From Maricaulis sp048269565 (GTDB taxonomy: Bacteria; Pseudomonadota; Alphaproteobacteria; Caulobacterales; Maricaulaceae), in contig NZ_JBLXIK010000009.1 in NCBI RefSeq assembly GCF_048269565.1, positions 1 to 64,000 of the forward strand: DNA of 64,000 bases. Reading direction: 5' to 3'. The translations under genes were made by a program, and so were the position numbers. The notes below the pieces were generated by a model. It ran no database searches and was not told the origin of the DNA. It saw nothing but the letters and a program-made list of their open reading frames with translations. How positions within the stretch are numbered: position 1 is the first letter of the stretch; each line of letters starts with the position of its first letter. This document shows, piece after piece, positions 53,514 through 62,011 of the stretch.

Positions 53514-54728
53514 GTGAAACTGCTCGTGTTGTCCCATGCCGCAGATCGGACCGGCGCGCCGCGGAGCGCGTTGCTGCTGGCCCGGGAATGGGCCGCGATG
53601 GGGCTTGATGTCGAAATCCTGCTGCGCCGGGATGGCGTTCTTAGGCCCGCATTCGAGGCTGTGGCGCCCACCGCGATTTACCGGGGGCGGCCGGAATTCG
53701 GCCCGGGGGACGTCCTTCCTCTCCTGCGCGATTACGATCCTGGCATGGCTTTGAAGTGCCTGCGTAATCCTGACCGGCCCTATTGCCTCTCCCGCAACGA
53801 ACGGCGGGATGCCGCCGCGCTGGCCGCTCGCTATCGCGCCTGGGGCGCGCAGGCGATCTATGCCAACACCTCGCACTGCGCCGATATGATCGAGCCTCTG
53901 GGTCTCGATTTGCCGGTCCTGACCCATGTCCGGGAGATGGCGCCCAGTCTCCGGGCGTTGGACCCCCGCCGGCGCGCCCATCTCCTCCATGGCGATGGCC
54001 CGGTGTTGGCGGTGTCCGAACGTGGCCGGGCCGACCTGGCGGAAATCGGTGTGGCCGCATCGCGCCTCGGGGTCGAGCCGCCGGCCGCCGCGGTGCCAGA
54101 TCTTCAGGCGCTGGAGCGGCAACGCGACCGTGTCGAGCAGCAATTTGGCCTGGCGCCGGGCGACCGCCTGGTGGTCGGGGCCGGCACGGTTGGTCCGCGC
54201 AAGGGTCCCGACCTGTTCATTGAAAGTCTCGGGCGAGCGATTGAAGCCGCACCTGCCGGCGAACGCATTGCCGGCCTCTGGCTTGGTGAGGGCGAGTGGC
54301 TGGATCCTTGCCGCGACCGCATCAAGGCGGCCGGGCTGGGCGATGCCGTCAGCTTCCCCGGGGCGATGGCGGATATCGCGCCGGTCCTGTACCGCGCCGA
54401 CCTGCTGCTCTGCACCTCGCGCGAGGATCCTTATCCACGCGTGGTAATCGAGGCTGCCCTGGCGGGCACGCGGAGCGTCGCCTTCGCGGCGACCGGCGGC
54501 GCCGAGGAGTTCATCACCCGGTTCGATGCCGGCTCGCTGGTGCCCGCCTTTGATACCGGGGCCATGGCTGCCGCGATCACGACCGTGCTCAAGCGGCCGC
54601 ACCGGTGTGACGCCGGCCTTGCCGCGCGCGTCGCTGCCGAACGCTCGGTCGAGCGCAGCGCCCGGCGCATTCTCGACCGGCTGCAGATGCTGACAGGAGA
54701 GGCCAATGCCACGTCTGCTGATTCATAG
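53514..54728 (+). CDS. GT4-type glycosyltransferase
   Basis: A 404-residue GT-B glycosyltransferase. GTG 53514 has GGGGAG 7 bases upstream. The N-terminus has LLVLSHAADRTGAPRSALLL (acceptor loop). The C-terminal half has VVGAGTVGPRKGPDLFIES (about 222) and CTSREDPYPRVVIEAALAGT (EX7E-like) near 302-322. It lies 40 bases after wzt and overlaps pgl by 23 bases, so all are likely one operon. Confidence 0.88.
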   Translation: MKLLVLSHAADRTGAPRSALLLAREWAAMGLDVEILLRRDGVLRPAFEAVAPTAIYRGRPEFGPGDVLPLLRDYDPGMALKCLRNPDRPYCLSRNERRDAAALAARYRAWGAQAIYANTSHCADMIEPLGLDLPVLTHVREMAPSLRALDPRRRAHLLHGDGPVLAVSERGRADLAEIGVAASRLGVEPPAAAVPDLQALERQRDRVEQQFGLAPGDRLVVGAGTVGPRKGPDLFIESLGRAIEAAPAGERIAGLWLGEGEWLDPCRDRIKAAGLGDAVSFPGAMADIAPVLYRADLLLCTSREDPYPRVVIEAALAGTRSVAFAATGGAEEFITRFDAGSLVPAFDTGAMAAAITTVLKRPHRCDAGLAARVAAERSVERSARRILDRLQMLTGEANATSADS

Positions 54729-55407
54729 CACGCCCGACACGCTGGCCAGTGCTGCGGCCGACGAGATCGTCCGGGCCGTGAACCGGCATGCCGGGCGGCG
54801 CTTCAATCTGGCGCTGTCGGGCGGGTCGACGCCGCCGCTGATCTTTCGCCGGTTGCGCCGTTTGCTTGAACGCCGGCTGCCCGTCGACCGCCTGCGCCTG
54901 TTCTGGATTGACGAGCGCTGTGTGCCGATCGGCCACCCCGACAGCAATGCCGGCAGTGCCCGCCGCCATCTCGGGCGCATCTGGAATGGCGCTGATGTCC
55001 GCGCAATGTCGGGCACGGTCCCGCCGCAGGCCGGCGCTGCCGCCTATGCCCGGCGCCTGGCGTATTTTGGCGGCGCTCAGGCTTTCGACATGGCGCTGGT
55101 GGGGCTGGGGCCAGACGGACATGTCGCCTCGCTCTTTCCCGGCTCTGACGCGCTGGATGCGAGCGGGACCGTGACAGTGGGTCAGTCGCCACGCGGTGAT
55201 CAACGATTGTCGGTGACGCTCGACGTGCTGCGGGCAACGCGATCCCTGCTGGTGGTGGCGTGCGGTGAGTCGAAGGCCTGGGCCGTGCGCGAGGCCCTTA
55301 CCGGGCCGGTGCTTTGCCCGTTCGCGCGCGCCTGCGCCGGTCGGCCGAGCGTCCAGATCCATGTCGACGCCGCCTGTGCCCGGGCATTGGGCCGGCGCGG
55401 GTCATAA
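54706..55407 (+). CDS. pgl: 6-phosphogluconolactonase
   Basis: A 233-residue enzyme of the DevB/NagB fold that hydrolyses 6-phosphogluconolactone in the pentose phosphate/Entner-Doudoroff route. Motifs are LALSGGSTPPLIFRRL (about 34), FWIDERCVPIGHPDSN (about 66) and LVGLGPDGHVASLFPGSD (about 131). Its usual neighbours zwf and edd are absent; here it overlaps a glycosyltransferase gene by 23 bases. A moonlighting or relaxed phosphosugar role is possible, but the motifs are those of genuine Pgl. Confidence 0.88.
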   Translation: MPRLLIHSTPDTLASAAADEIVRAVNRHAGRRFNLALSGGSTPPLIFRRLRRLLERRLPVDRLRLFWIDERCVPIGHPDSNAGSARRHLGRIWNGADVRAMSGTVPPQAGAAAYARRLAYFGGAQAFDMALVGLGPDGHVASLFPGSDALDASGTVTVGQSPRGDQRLSVTLDVLRATRSLLVVACGESKAWAVREALTGPVLCPFARACAGRPSVQIHVDAACARALGRRGS

Positions 55408-55516
55408 ATCTCATGCTGTGGCAGTGAAACGAGCCGCTAACAGCCTCTCCGGTCGATTGATCATTGAGGTCTAAGCAGATATTCTTTCGCCTGAATCAAT
55501 CAATTGGAGAATTCGA

Positions 55517-56248
55517 ATGGCTAGCACGGGGGGCGTCAAGAACTACTATGTGTTCACGACACACAAAGCGGCGTCGAGATTTATTGATGCCCTGATGAGG
55601 GACATCGCAATTGGAACTGGATTGGAGCTGCATGCCCCCAAACATCCGGGATTTCCACGCGAGAAAGAACTCGAGCGCGATCCAAGCAAGCTGACAGTAA
55701 CCGGTTTGATCGGAACTTTGCGATACGCGTTCATGCCGCTGGACTGGGAAGATTCACATATCATGCTGCACCTGCGAGATCCGCGGGACGTGCTGGTGTC
55801 ATTGTATTTCTCCCACAAATACTCCCACCGGCGGAGCAGTGAGGGCTTCAACCCTTCCTCTGACTCTTTGAATGAGTTGGACAAGGGGATTGATAACTAC
55901 GTTATGTTCAGGGCGCCCCAGTATCTGGAGCGGTACAACTTCTATATCGAGAATATGCTCGGCAAGGAGAATGTGACCTTCTCGCGCTATGAGGACATGG
56001 TCATGGACTTCGAGGGCTGGTTGCCCCGTTTCCTCGAGCCCTATCCGCTGCGCAACCGCAAGGGTTTCATTGCCAAGCAGATGAAGAAGCGCGCGGCGCA
56101 GTTCGAGCTCGATGGCAGTGAGGATGTCACGGCGCACAAGCGCAAGGCCGTGCCGGGTGACCACAAGGAAAAGCTGGAGCCGGCGACGATCGAGGCGCTG
56201 AACAAGATGTTCGCGGGGCCGCTCGCCAGCCTGCAATACGAAGTCTGA
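55517..56248 (+). CDS. Sulfotransferase (sulfotransfer_1-like)
   Basis: A 243-residue PAPS-dependent sulfotransferase. The 5'-phosphosulfate loop is VFTTHKAASRFIDAL (about 13-27), and the 3'-phosphate motif IMLHLRDPRDVLVSLYF lies near 82-98. GGAGAA precedes the ATG. The first ~450 bases are clearly richer in A/T and use less GC-biased codons than the last part and the neighbours, which suggests recent transfer or recombination within the gene. It likely sulfates the cluster's glycan before export. Confidence 0.82.
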   Translation: MASTGGVKNYYVFTTHKAASRFIDALMRDIAIGTGLELHAPKHPGFPREKELERDPSKLTVTGLIGTLRYAFMPLDWEDSHIMLHLRDPRDVLVSLYFSHKYSHRRSSEGFNPSSDSLNELDKGIDNYVMFRAPQYLERYNFYIENMLGKENVTFSRYEDMVMDFEGWLPRFLEPYPLRNRKGFIAKQMKKRAAQFELDGSEDVTAHKRKAVPGDHKEKLEPATIEALNKMFAGPLASLQYEV

Positions 56249-56407
56249 CGGGCGCCGCACCCGGCTTGCTGCGGGGCATCCTGTAATGGAATACCGGGTG
56301 GCTGCCCTGTGCGCCGGCCGCCCGGACGTGAAGTGGGAGTGCGCCCCGGCCGGACTTGCGCCGGGCCGGGGCGCCACCCTTTCCGATCAGGCACCAGGGG
56401 GATACAG

Positions 56408-57106
56408 ATGAGCGTTGATGGCGAATACCTTTACCTTTTCAACCACATTCCAAAAACAGCCGGGACGGCGTTCAAGAAGTTCATCCTGAAGAATGTGGGT
56501 GAACAGCGCTTTCTGGACATCATCCATCCGGACAAGGCGAAGATCGACGAGACCCTGGCGGTCACGAATACCGGCGAGCTGAGCTGGATTTGCGCCAATT
56601 TTCACAAGAACCAGATCGAGGGGCTGCGCCAGTCTGACGGCCGGCCGTTGAAAATCGTTACCATGCTGCGTCACCCGGTTCAGCGCGGCATGTCGCTGTA
56701 CCGCTTTGTCCGCAACAAGAAGTCCCACGCCCTGTACGAGACCATCTCGCGCATGGATATCCTGGACTTTGCGCGTGACGACGCGCTCGACCGGCAATTG
56801 TCGGAATATTACACGCGGCGCTTTGGCGGTGGTTCGATTGAGGCGGCGACGGCATTCCTCGAACAGGACAAGCTGGTGGTCGGGATCACCGAAGAGATGA
56901 ACGCGACGATGGCGGCGATCGCCGAGGCGACGGGTTTCGCCCAGCTTGAAGTCCCGCGCGCGAATGTTTCAAAGGAGTTTTCCGAATTCGATGTCGACGG
57001 TGAGCGTGTCGCCGAGGCCACGCGGATCCTGACCGAAAAGAACCGGCTGGATATCGAGCTGTATGATCGTTACCGCGATGCCCTGTTGGCGTCTGTAGTT
57101 TCATAA
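56408..57106 (+). CDS. Sulfotransferase-family protein (Sulfotransfer_2-like)
   Basis: A 232-residue protein with the PAPS-loop YLFNHIPKTAGTAFKKF (about 10-26) and the 3'-phosphate motif VTMLRHPVQRGMSLYRFVRN (about 83-102), as in eukaryote-like carbohydrate 2-O-sulfotransferases. Start 56408 has AGGGGG 7 bases upstream; the longer upstream frame is not family-like. Paired with the preceding sulfotransferase it suggests two distinct sulfation positions on the glycan (inference). Confidence 0.83.
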   Translation: MSVDGEYLYLFNHIPKTAGTAFKKFILKNVGEQRFLDIIHPDKAKIDETLAVTNTGELSWICANFHKNQIEGLRQSDGRPLKIVTMLRHPVQRGMSLYRFVRNKKSHALYETISRMDILDFARDDALDRQLSEYYTRRFGGGSIEAATAFLEQDKLVVGITEEMNATMAAIAEATGFAQLEVPRANVSKEFSEFDVDGERVAEATRILTEKNRLDIELYDRYRDALLASVVS

Positions 57107-57256
57107 CAAATCCGGATTCCGGCGCTGCCGTTAACCAGGTTATTTGGTGTGTGGGCTGGTTTTTCAGCCATGATTCCGGTTGATTTCAGGCGCGATTGCG
57201 CTAATCAGTCCGGATCGTCCCTGAACACTAATTTCTGGTCCTGAGAGAGGAAAATT

Positions 57257-57436
57257 ATGAGCTTTGAACCAAACGGTCTGGGTTGCCCGGAAGCCGTCGC
57301 CTATGCCCTGATGCTTCACATGGCCGCCGTTGAAGGCGTGTCGCTGTCCGGTGGCGAAAACTCCGCCAGCAAGAAGTGGATCATGAATACCTACGCCAAG
57401 TGCCTCGAGCTCGTGAAGCAGCAGCCTGCGTCCTGA
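57257..57436 (+). CDS. Small protein of unknown function, 59 residues
   Basis: A 59-residue protein beginning MSFEPNGLGCPEAVAYALML, with strong ribosome site GAGAGG 8 bases before the ATG at 57257 and stop at 57434-57436. It is mainly helical, with two cysteines (positions 10 and 49) and a Lys-rich middle (SASKKWIMNTYAKC). There is no signal peptide. Third-position GC is high, like the neighbours. It lies alone between the second sulfotransferase and the cytidylyltransferase. No family recognised. Confidence 0.65.
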   Translation: MSFEPNGLGCPEAVAYALMLHMAAVEGVSLSGGENSASKKWIMNTYAKCLELVKQQPAS

Positions 57437-57546
57437 CATCCCGCCTCGACGCTGTGTATTGCCCTTGTCAAAAGGGGCGCCCAGTTTTCGGTTGTCGATG
57501 AGTTTTCAGTGACATCCCAGAAACTTAGCCCGGGTGAAGTGTTCCA

Positions 57547-58230
57547 GTGACTATCATTGCCATGATCCCGGCCCGGATGGGCAGCCAGCGGCTCAAGAAG
57601 AAGAACCTTGCGCCGCTGGCCGGCATCCCGCTGATCCGCCGTGCGGTCCGGCGCTGCCAGGCGGCCGGTTGTTTCGACCGGATCGTCGTCAATTCCGAAA
57701 ATGTGGAATTTCGTGAGCATGCGCTTGCGGAAGGCGCCGAATTTCACCAGCGCCCGGACTGGCTCGGCGGCCATGACGCTACCAGCGAGGACTTCGTTGG
57801 CGAATTCATGCGCGCCCATTCCTGCGATCGTGTCTACCAGGTTCATTCGATCGCACCGCTCGCATCGGCCGATCATATCCGCCGCTTCGTCGAATATGGC
57901 GAGAGTGGCGAGCTGGACACGGTCCTCAGCTGCGTCGAGGAACAGATCGAGTGTGCCATGGGTGGCGAGCCGGTCAATTTCACCTTCGACTCCAAGACCA
58001 ATTCCCAGGAATTGCCGCCACTGCAGCGCATCACCTGGAGCCTGACCAGCTGGACCCCGTCGGTTTTCCTCGAAGCGCAGGACGCCGGGCGCTGCGCCAC
58101 CTATGCCGGCCGCGTCGGGATAATGCCCTTGGATCGCTGGTCCGGGCATGTCATCAAGACACAACAAGACTTGGATATCGCGGAAGCCCTGCTGAGCCAT
58201 CTCGGAGACGGCCCGCAATTCGGTGGCTGA
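57547..58230 (+). CDS. CMP-sugar synthetase-like cytidylyltransferase
   Basis: A 227-residue nucleotidyltransferase of the acylneuraminate cytidylyltransferase (NeuA/KdsB-like) family, from GTG 57547. Signature: IIAMIPARMGSQRLKKKNLA (3-22), AGIPLIRRAVRRC, IVVNSENVEF, and the substrate region QVHSIAPLASADHI replacing the usual Q-x-T-xPL. It should activate an acidic sugar or similar acid with CTP. No nonulosonate synthase (NeuB) is present, so the substrate is unknown. Confidence 0.82.
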   Translation: MTIIAMIPARMGSQRLKKKNLAPLAGIPLIRRAVRRCQAAGCFDRIVVNSENVEFREHALAEGAEFHQRPDWLGGHDATSEDFVGEFMRAHSCDRVYQVHSIAPLASADHIRRFVEYGESGELDTVLSCVEEQIECAMGGEPVNFTFDSKTNSQELPPLQRITWSLTSWTPSVFLEAQDAGRCATYAGRVGIMPLDRWSGHVIKTQQDLDIAEALLSHLGDGPQFGG

Positions 58231-58273
58231 ACGGGCGATCGCCCGTCGCGTCACATTCCAGAAGGACAGGATA

Positions 58274-59308
58274 ATGGTGTTGAAGATCGGGGTCGTCGGA
58301 TTCGGCAAGATGGGGCGAATCCGCAAGGCGACGCTTGATGCGCGCAGTGATGCGCGCGTTGTGGCGCTGGCCGATCCCTATGCCGATATGTCGGACCAGC
58401 CGGGCATGATCCGGCATACCGACTGGGAAAAACTCCTGGAAGAAGACATTGATGCGGTTGTCATCAGCTGCACCAATGAGCTGATCCCGACCGTGGCCGT
58501 CGCCGCCCTGGCCAAGGGGCTCCACGTCTTCTGCGAGAAGCCGCCGGGGCGCAACCCGCAGGATGTCTACCGCATTCGCGAAGCCGCACAGCAGCATCCG
58601 GAACTGATGGTGAAGTTCGGTTTCAACCATCGCTATCATGAATCCGTCGAACAGGCGCGGCGGCTGGTGTCGTCGCAGAGCCTTGGCAAAATCCTGTGGA
58701 TGCGCGGTGTCTACGGCAAGGCCGGCGGCCCGGAATTTGACAAGAACTGGCGCAATGTGCCGAGCCGCTCCGGTGGCGGCATCCTGCTCGACCAGGGCAT
58801 TCACATGATCGACCTGTTCCATGATTTCTGTGGGACCTTCAGCGAAGTGAAGAGCTTCGTCACCAGCCAGTACTGGAACATTCCGGTCGAGGACAATGCC
58901 TTCGCCCTGCTGCGCAATGACCAGGGCCAGGTCGGCGTTATCCACTCTTCGGCGACGCAATGGCGCCACACCTTCCGGCTCGAGATCTTCCTCGAAAAGG
59001 GCTTTTTGACGCTTGAGGGAATCCTGTCCTCGACCATGAGCTACGGCAAGGAAACCCTGATCGTCGCGCGCAACACCATGGACGAGAACGGCTATCCACT
59101 GCCCAATCCCGAAGAGGTGATCAGCTTTTTCGCCGATGACCGCTCTTGGGAAAAGGAAATGACCGAATTCGTCACCTGCGCCCTGGCCGGCGAACCGGTG
59201 CGGATCGGCACGGTGCAGCAGGCGGTCGATGCCATGGAAACGGTGTTTGCCATCTACGGCGCTGACAATAGCTGGACCCAGTCTGACGAAAGCGAGCAAT
59301 CGGCATGA
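58274..59308 (+). CDS. Gfo/Idh/MocA-family oxidoreductase
   Basis: A 344-residue NAD(P)-dependent sugar oxidoreductase. Start 58274 has AGGA just upstream and the family N-terminus KIGVVGFGKMGRIRKATLDA. The EKP motif is in VFCEKPPGRNPQDV (about 94). GFNHRYHESVEQAR and GGGILLDQGIHMIDLFH (about 174) follow. The longer frame upstream overlaps the cytidylyltransferase and is less likely. It probably oxidises or reduces a (nucleotide-)sugar intermediate of the neighbouring pathway. Confidence 0.87.
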   Translation: MVLKIGVVGFGKMGRIRKATLDARSDARVVALADPYADMSDQPGMIRHTDWEKLLEEDIDAVVISCTNELIPTVAVAALAKGLHVFCEKPPGRNPQDVYRIREAAQQHPELMVKFGFNHRYHESVEQARRLVSSQSLGKILWMRGVYGKAGGPEFDKNWRNVPSRSGGGILLDQGIHMIDLFHDFCGTFSEVKSFVTSQYWNIPVEDNAFALLRNDQGQVGVIHSSATQWRHTFRLEIFLEKGFLTLEGILSSTMSYGKETLIVARNTMDENGYPLPNPEEVISFFADDRSWEKEMTEFVTCALAGEPVRIGTVQQAVDAMETVFAIYGADNSWTQSDESEQSA

Positions 59309-60309
59309 AAACCTCGGTCCTGATTGATGAAATGCGCCTCGCCGAAGTGCGTCCCGACCAGGTCTCGAAACGCTACGAGGAATTGCGCCGGGCCGAAGCG
59401 GCGCATTTGCTGCAGAACCCGTCGACACGCTGGGTCGGCCGCGCCAATCCGACCCGGAGCTGCAAGCCGGAACCGGCTTTCATGTCCGACGGTCTGAGCT
59501 TCCATCATTGCCCCGACAGCGGTTCGCTGTTCGCCTCGCCGGTACCGGTGCAGGACGAGCTCGACCGGCTGGCCCGCGATGGTGAGGCCGCGCGCTGGCG
59601 CCGTGATTATTTCGGTCATCGCTTCTCGGAAAAACAGCGCCAGTCGATCCATGCGCCGATCGTGCGCTGGGCCCAGGAAGTCATTGATGAATACGGTCTC
59701 GAGGCGCCGCGTACCGCTCTGGTCGGCAATGACGAGACGGGACTGGCCAGCTCGCTCAGCGCCATGGGCCGGCTCGGCGAGATGGTGCTGACCGAGCGCG
59801 TCTCCGGTCAGCCTGCGCCGGAGGGCACGGTTGAAAGGCCGGTTGCCGAACTCGGCGCCGCGTCCTTCGATCTCGTCTTTGACATGGGCTCGCTGGAACG
59901 GGTGTCCGACCCGGAACGCCGTTTCGCCCTCTGGTCGGAACTGGTCACGCCCGGCGGCTTCCTCGCCTTCACCACCAGCATGGCCAGCGGGCTGGAATAT
60001 CGTGTGCTCGGCCCGAAAGCGGCCAGCTTTATCGCGCTCGACCGGCTGACGCTGTATTCGGTGCCGGCGCTGATGGAACAGCTCGCGGCGCACGGCTTTG
60101 AAGTCGTTGAATTCTCAACGCCGGGCCGGCTCGATGTCGAAGTCCTGACCCAGGCCTTCGCCGACGGGGCTCCAGCCGACAATCCGCTCGATTTCTGGAC
60201 CCACGCGCTCAAGCATGGCGGCGAGGACTTCAAGACCGACCTGCAGCGCCTGCTGCAGCGTCACCGTTTCTCATCCTTCGCGCGTGTGCTCGCGCGCCGG
60301 GTTACCTGA
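59305..60309 (+). CDS. Methyltransferase-like protein with degenerate SAM motif
   Basis: A 334-residue protein resembling class I methyltransferases that carry an N-terminal C-x2-C knuckle (FHHCPDSGSLFASPVP near 67-82 matches that region, with one Cys lost). The expected glycine-rich motif I is replaced by TALVGNDETGLASSLSAMG (about 138). Later, FDLVFDMGSLERVSDPERRF and LVTPGGFLAFTT fit the fold. It may be a divergent or non-catalytic relative. It overlaps the upstream oxidoreductase by 4 bases. Confidence 0.65.
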   Translation: MKTSVLIDEMRLAEVRPDQVSKRYEELRRAEAAHLLQNPSTRWVGRANPTRSCKPEPAFMSDGLSFHHCPDSGSLFASPVPVQDELDRLARDGEAARWRRDYFGHRFSEKQRQSIHAPIVRWAQEVIDEYGLEAPRTALVGNDETGLASSLSAMGRLGEMVLTERVSGQPAPEGTVERPVAELGAASFDLVFDMGSLERVSDPERRFALWSELVTPGGFLAFTTSMASGLEYRVLGPKAASFIALDRLTLYSVPALMEQLAAHGFEVVEFSTPGRLDVEVLTQAFADGAPADNPLDFWTHALKHGGEDFKTDLQRLLQRHRFSSFARVLARRVT

Positions 60310-60341
60310 TCCATCATTCTATCTGAAGGCAGTAGCATCTC

Positions 60342-61256
60342 ATGACAAAAGGCAAGATCCTCATCGGCCCCTCGAGCTATGGCGAGGCGAGCCCGGCGCC
60401 CGTGGAACTGCTGCGTTCGGCGGGATATGAAGTGATCGATAATCCGTTCAAGCGCCGTCTGACCCGCGAGGAATTGCTCGAGCTCCTGCCCGGCATCACC
60501 GGCCTGATCGCCGGCCTCGAGCCGCTCGACCGGCCGGTGCTGGAAAAGTCCGATCTCAAGGCCCTGGCCCGCGTCGGTTCGGGCATGTCCAATGTCGACA
60601 TGCCGGCGGCGGAAAGCCTGGGCATCCACGTTTCGAACACGCCGAACGGTCCGGTTCTCGCTGTTGCCGAACTGACGGTCGGCTGTCTGATGAACCTCTT
60701 GCGCCAGACCTCGGCCATGGACCGCGCCATGCGCGCCGGCGGCTGGGACAAGCGCATGGGCCGCCAGTTGCGCGACCTGACCATCGCCATCGTCGGCTAT
60801 GGCCGTATCGGCCGCCAGACCGGCGATCTGTTCACCGCGCTCGGTGCCAGGATTCAGATTGTCGACCCCTTCGTCGACCCGTCGACCGTGTCGGCGCCGG
60901 TGGTCACGCTCGAACAGGCGCTGGCCGAAGCCGATGCCATCTCCCTGCATGCCAGCGGCGAGACCTGCATCATCGATGCGGCGGCCTTTGCGGCGATGAA
61001 GCCGGGCATGTACCTGCTCAATGTCGCCCGCGGCGAGCTGCTTGATTATGACGCGCTGTTTGCGGCACTCGATGATGGCCGCGTCGCCGGTATCTGGGCC
61101 GACGCCCACCCGCAGGAGCCCTATAAGGGCGATCTGCTCAAATACGACCAGGCCCTGCTGACGCCGCATGTCGGCTCCTACTCGCTGGAGGGGCGCATCA
61201 AGATGGAAATGGATGCGGCCGAGAACCTGCTCGCCGATCTCGGCAAGGCCTCCTGA
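60342..61256 (+). CDS. D-2-hydroxyacid dehydrogenase (phosphoglycerate dehydrogenase-like)
   Basis: A 304-residue NAD-dependent D-isomer-specific 2-hydroxyacid dehydrogenase. The NAD loop is IAIVGYGRIGRQTGDLF (about 147-163), the catalytic Arg in LLNVARGELLDYDALF (about 227), and the catalytic His in LLTPHVGSYSLEG (about 270). It lacks the C-terminal ACT domains of long SerA. It ends on the first base of the next gene's ATG. It may reduce or oxidise a C3-C9 hydroxyacid of the local pathway rather than serve serine synthesis (inference). Confidence 0.87.
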   Translation: MTKGKILIGPSSYGEASPAPVELLRSAGYEVIDNPFKRRLTREELLELLPGITGLIAGLEPLDRPVLEKSDLKALARVGSGMSNVDMPAAESLGIHVSNTPNGPVLAVAELTVGCLMNLLRQTSAMDRAMRAGGWDKRMGRQLRDLTIAIVGYGRIGRQTGDLFTALGARIQIVDPFVDPSTVSAPVVTLEQALAEADAISLHASGETCIIDAAAFAAMKPGMYLLNVARGELLDYDALFAALDDGRVAGIWADAHPQEPYKGDLLKYDQALLTPHVGSYSLEGRIKMEMDAAENLLADLGKAS

Positions 61257-62011
61257 TGGCGGATCTCGCCGAACTGCGCGCCGTGCTGGTGGCGGCCGAG
61301 GATGCGGCCCGCGCCGCTGGCCAGGCCCTGCGCGATGGCGGCGGCGATTTCGAGGGCGTCGAGCGCTCGGAAGGCCGGGACATCAAGCTCAATGCCGACC
61401 GCGCGGCCGAACGCATCATCATCGACCGGCTCACCGCTCTGGTGCCGGCGCCGATCCTGTCCGAGGAAACCGGCTGGACCGCGGCGGCGGGCGACAAGGT
61501 CTGGGTCGTCGATCCGCTGGACGGTTCGGCCAATTACAATCGCGATATTGCCCTGTGCAGTGTCTCGATCGCCTGGGTCGAGAACGGGCGTCCGGTCGCC
61601 GGTGTCATCTATGAATTCCTCAGCGAGCGCCTCTATAGCGGCGCCGTCGGGCTGGGGGCCTGGTTGAATGGCAAGCCGATGAGTGTCGCCGATCACACGC
61701 GGACCGAGGACTCGATCCTGTTTACCGGCCTGGCGATCAACCGGGATTTCAGCGCGCAGGCGCTGGGGGATTTCGCAGCCGGTTTCGCGCGCTGGAAGAA
61801 GGTGCGGATGATCGGTTCGGCGGCAACATCGCTGGCCTATGTCGCGCGCGGTGCCGCCGATGCCTATTTCGAGGACTCGATCATGTTCTGGGACGTCGCA
61901 GCCGGCTGTGCCCTGGTCGAGGCCGCTGGTGGCCGCTTCTCCATCGCCGGAGACTCAATGGACATGCCCGTTTGTGTGCATGCGGACAATGGCAAGCTCT
62001 GGACGCTCTGA
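61256..62011 (+). CDS. Inositol-monophosphatase-family phosphatase
   Basis: A 251-residue Mg-dependent phosphatase. Metal ligands are in DIKLNADRAAE (Asp), ILSEETGW (Glu-Glu), VVDPLDGSANYNRDIALC (WVVDPLDGS near 83) and the C-terminal DVAAGCALVEAAGG. These match SuhB/CysQ-type enzymes. In this operon it could dephosphorylate a sugar-acid phosphate. It is not close to the HisN-like paralogue at 17.6 kb. It overlaps the dehydrogenase by one base and the next gene by 23. Confidence 0.88.
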   Translation: MADLAELRAVLVAAEDAARAAGQALRDGGGDFEGVERSEGRDIKLNADRAAERIIIDRLTALVPAPILSEETGWTAAAGDKVWVVDPLDGSANYNRDIALCSVSIAWVENGRPVAGVIYEFLSERLYSGAVGLGAWLNGKPMSVADHTRTEDSILFTGLAINRDFSAQALGDFAAGFARWKKVRMIGSAATSLAYVARGAADAYFEDSIMFWDVAAGCALVEAAGGRFSIAGDSMDMPVCVHADNGKLWTL

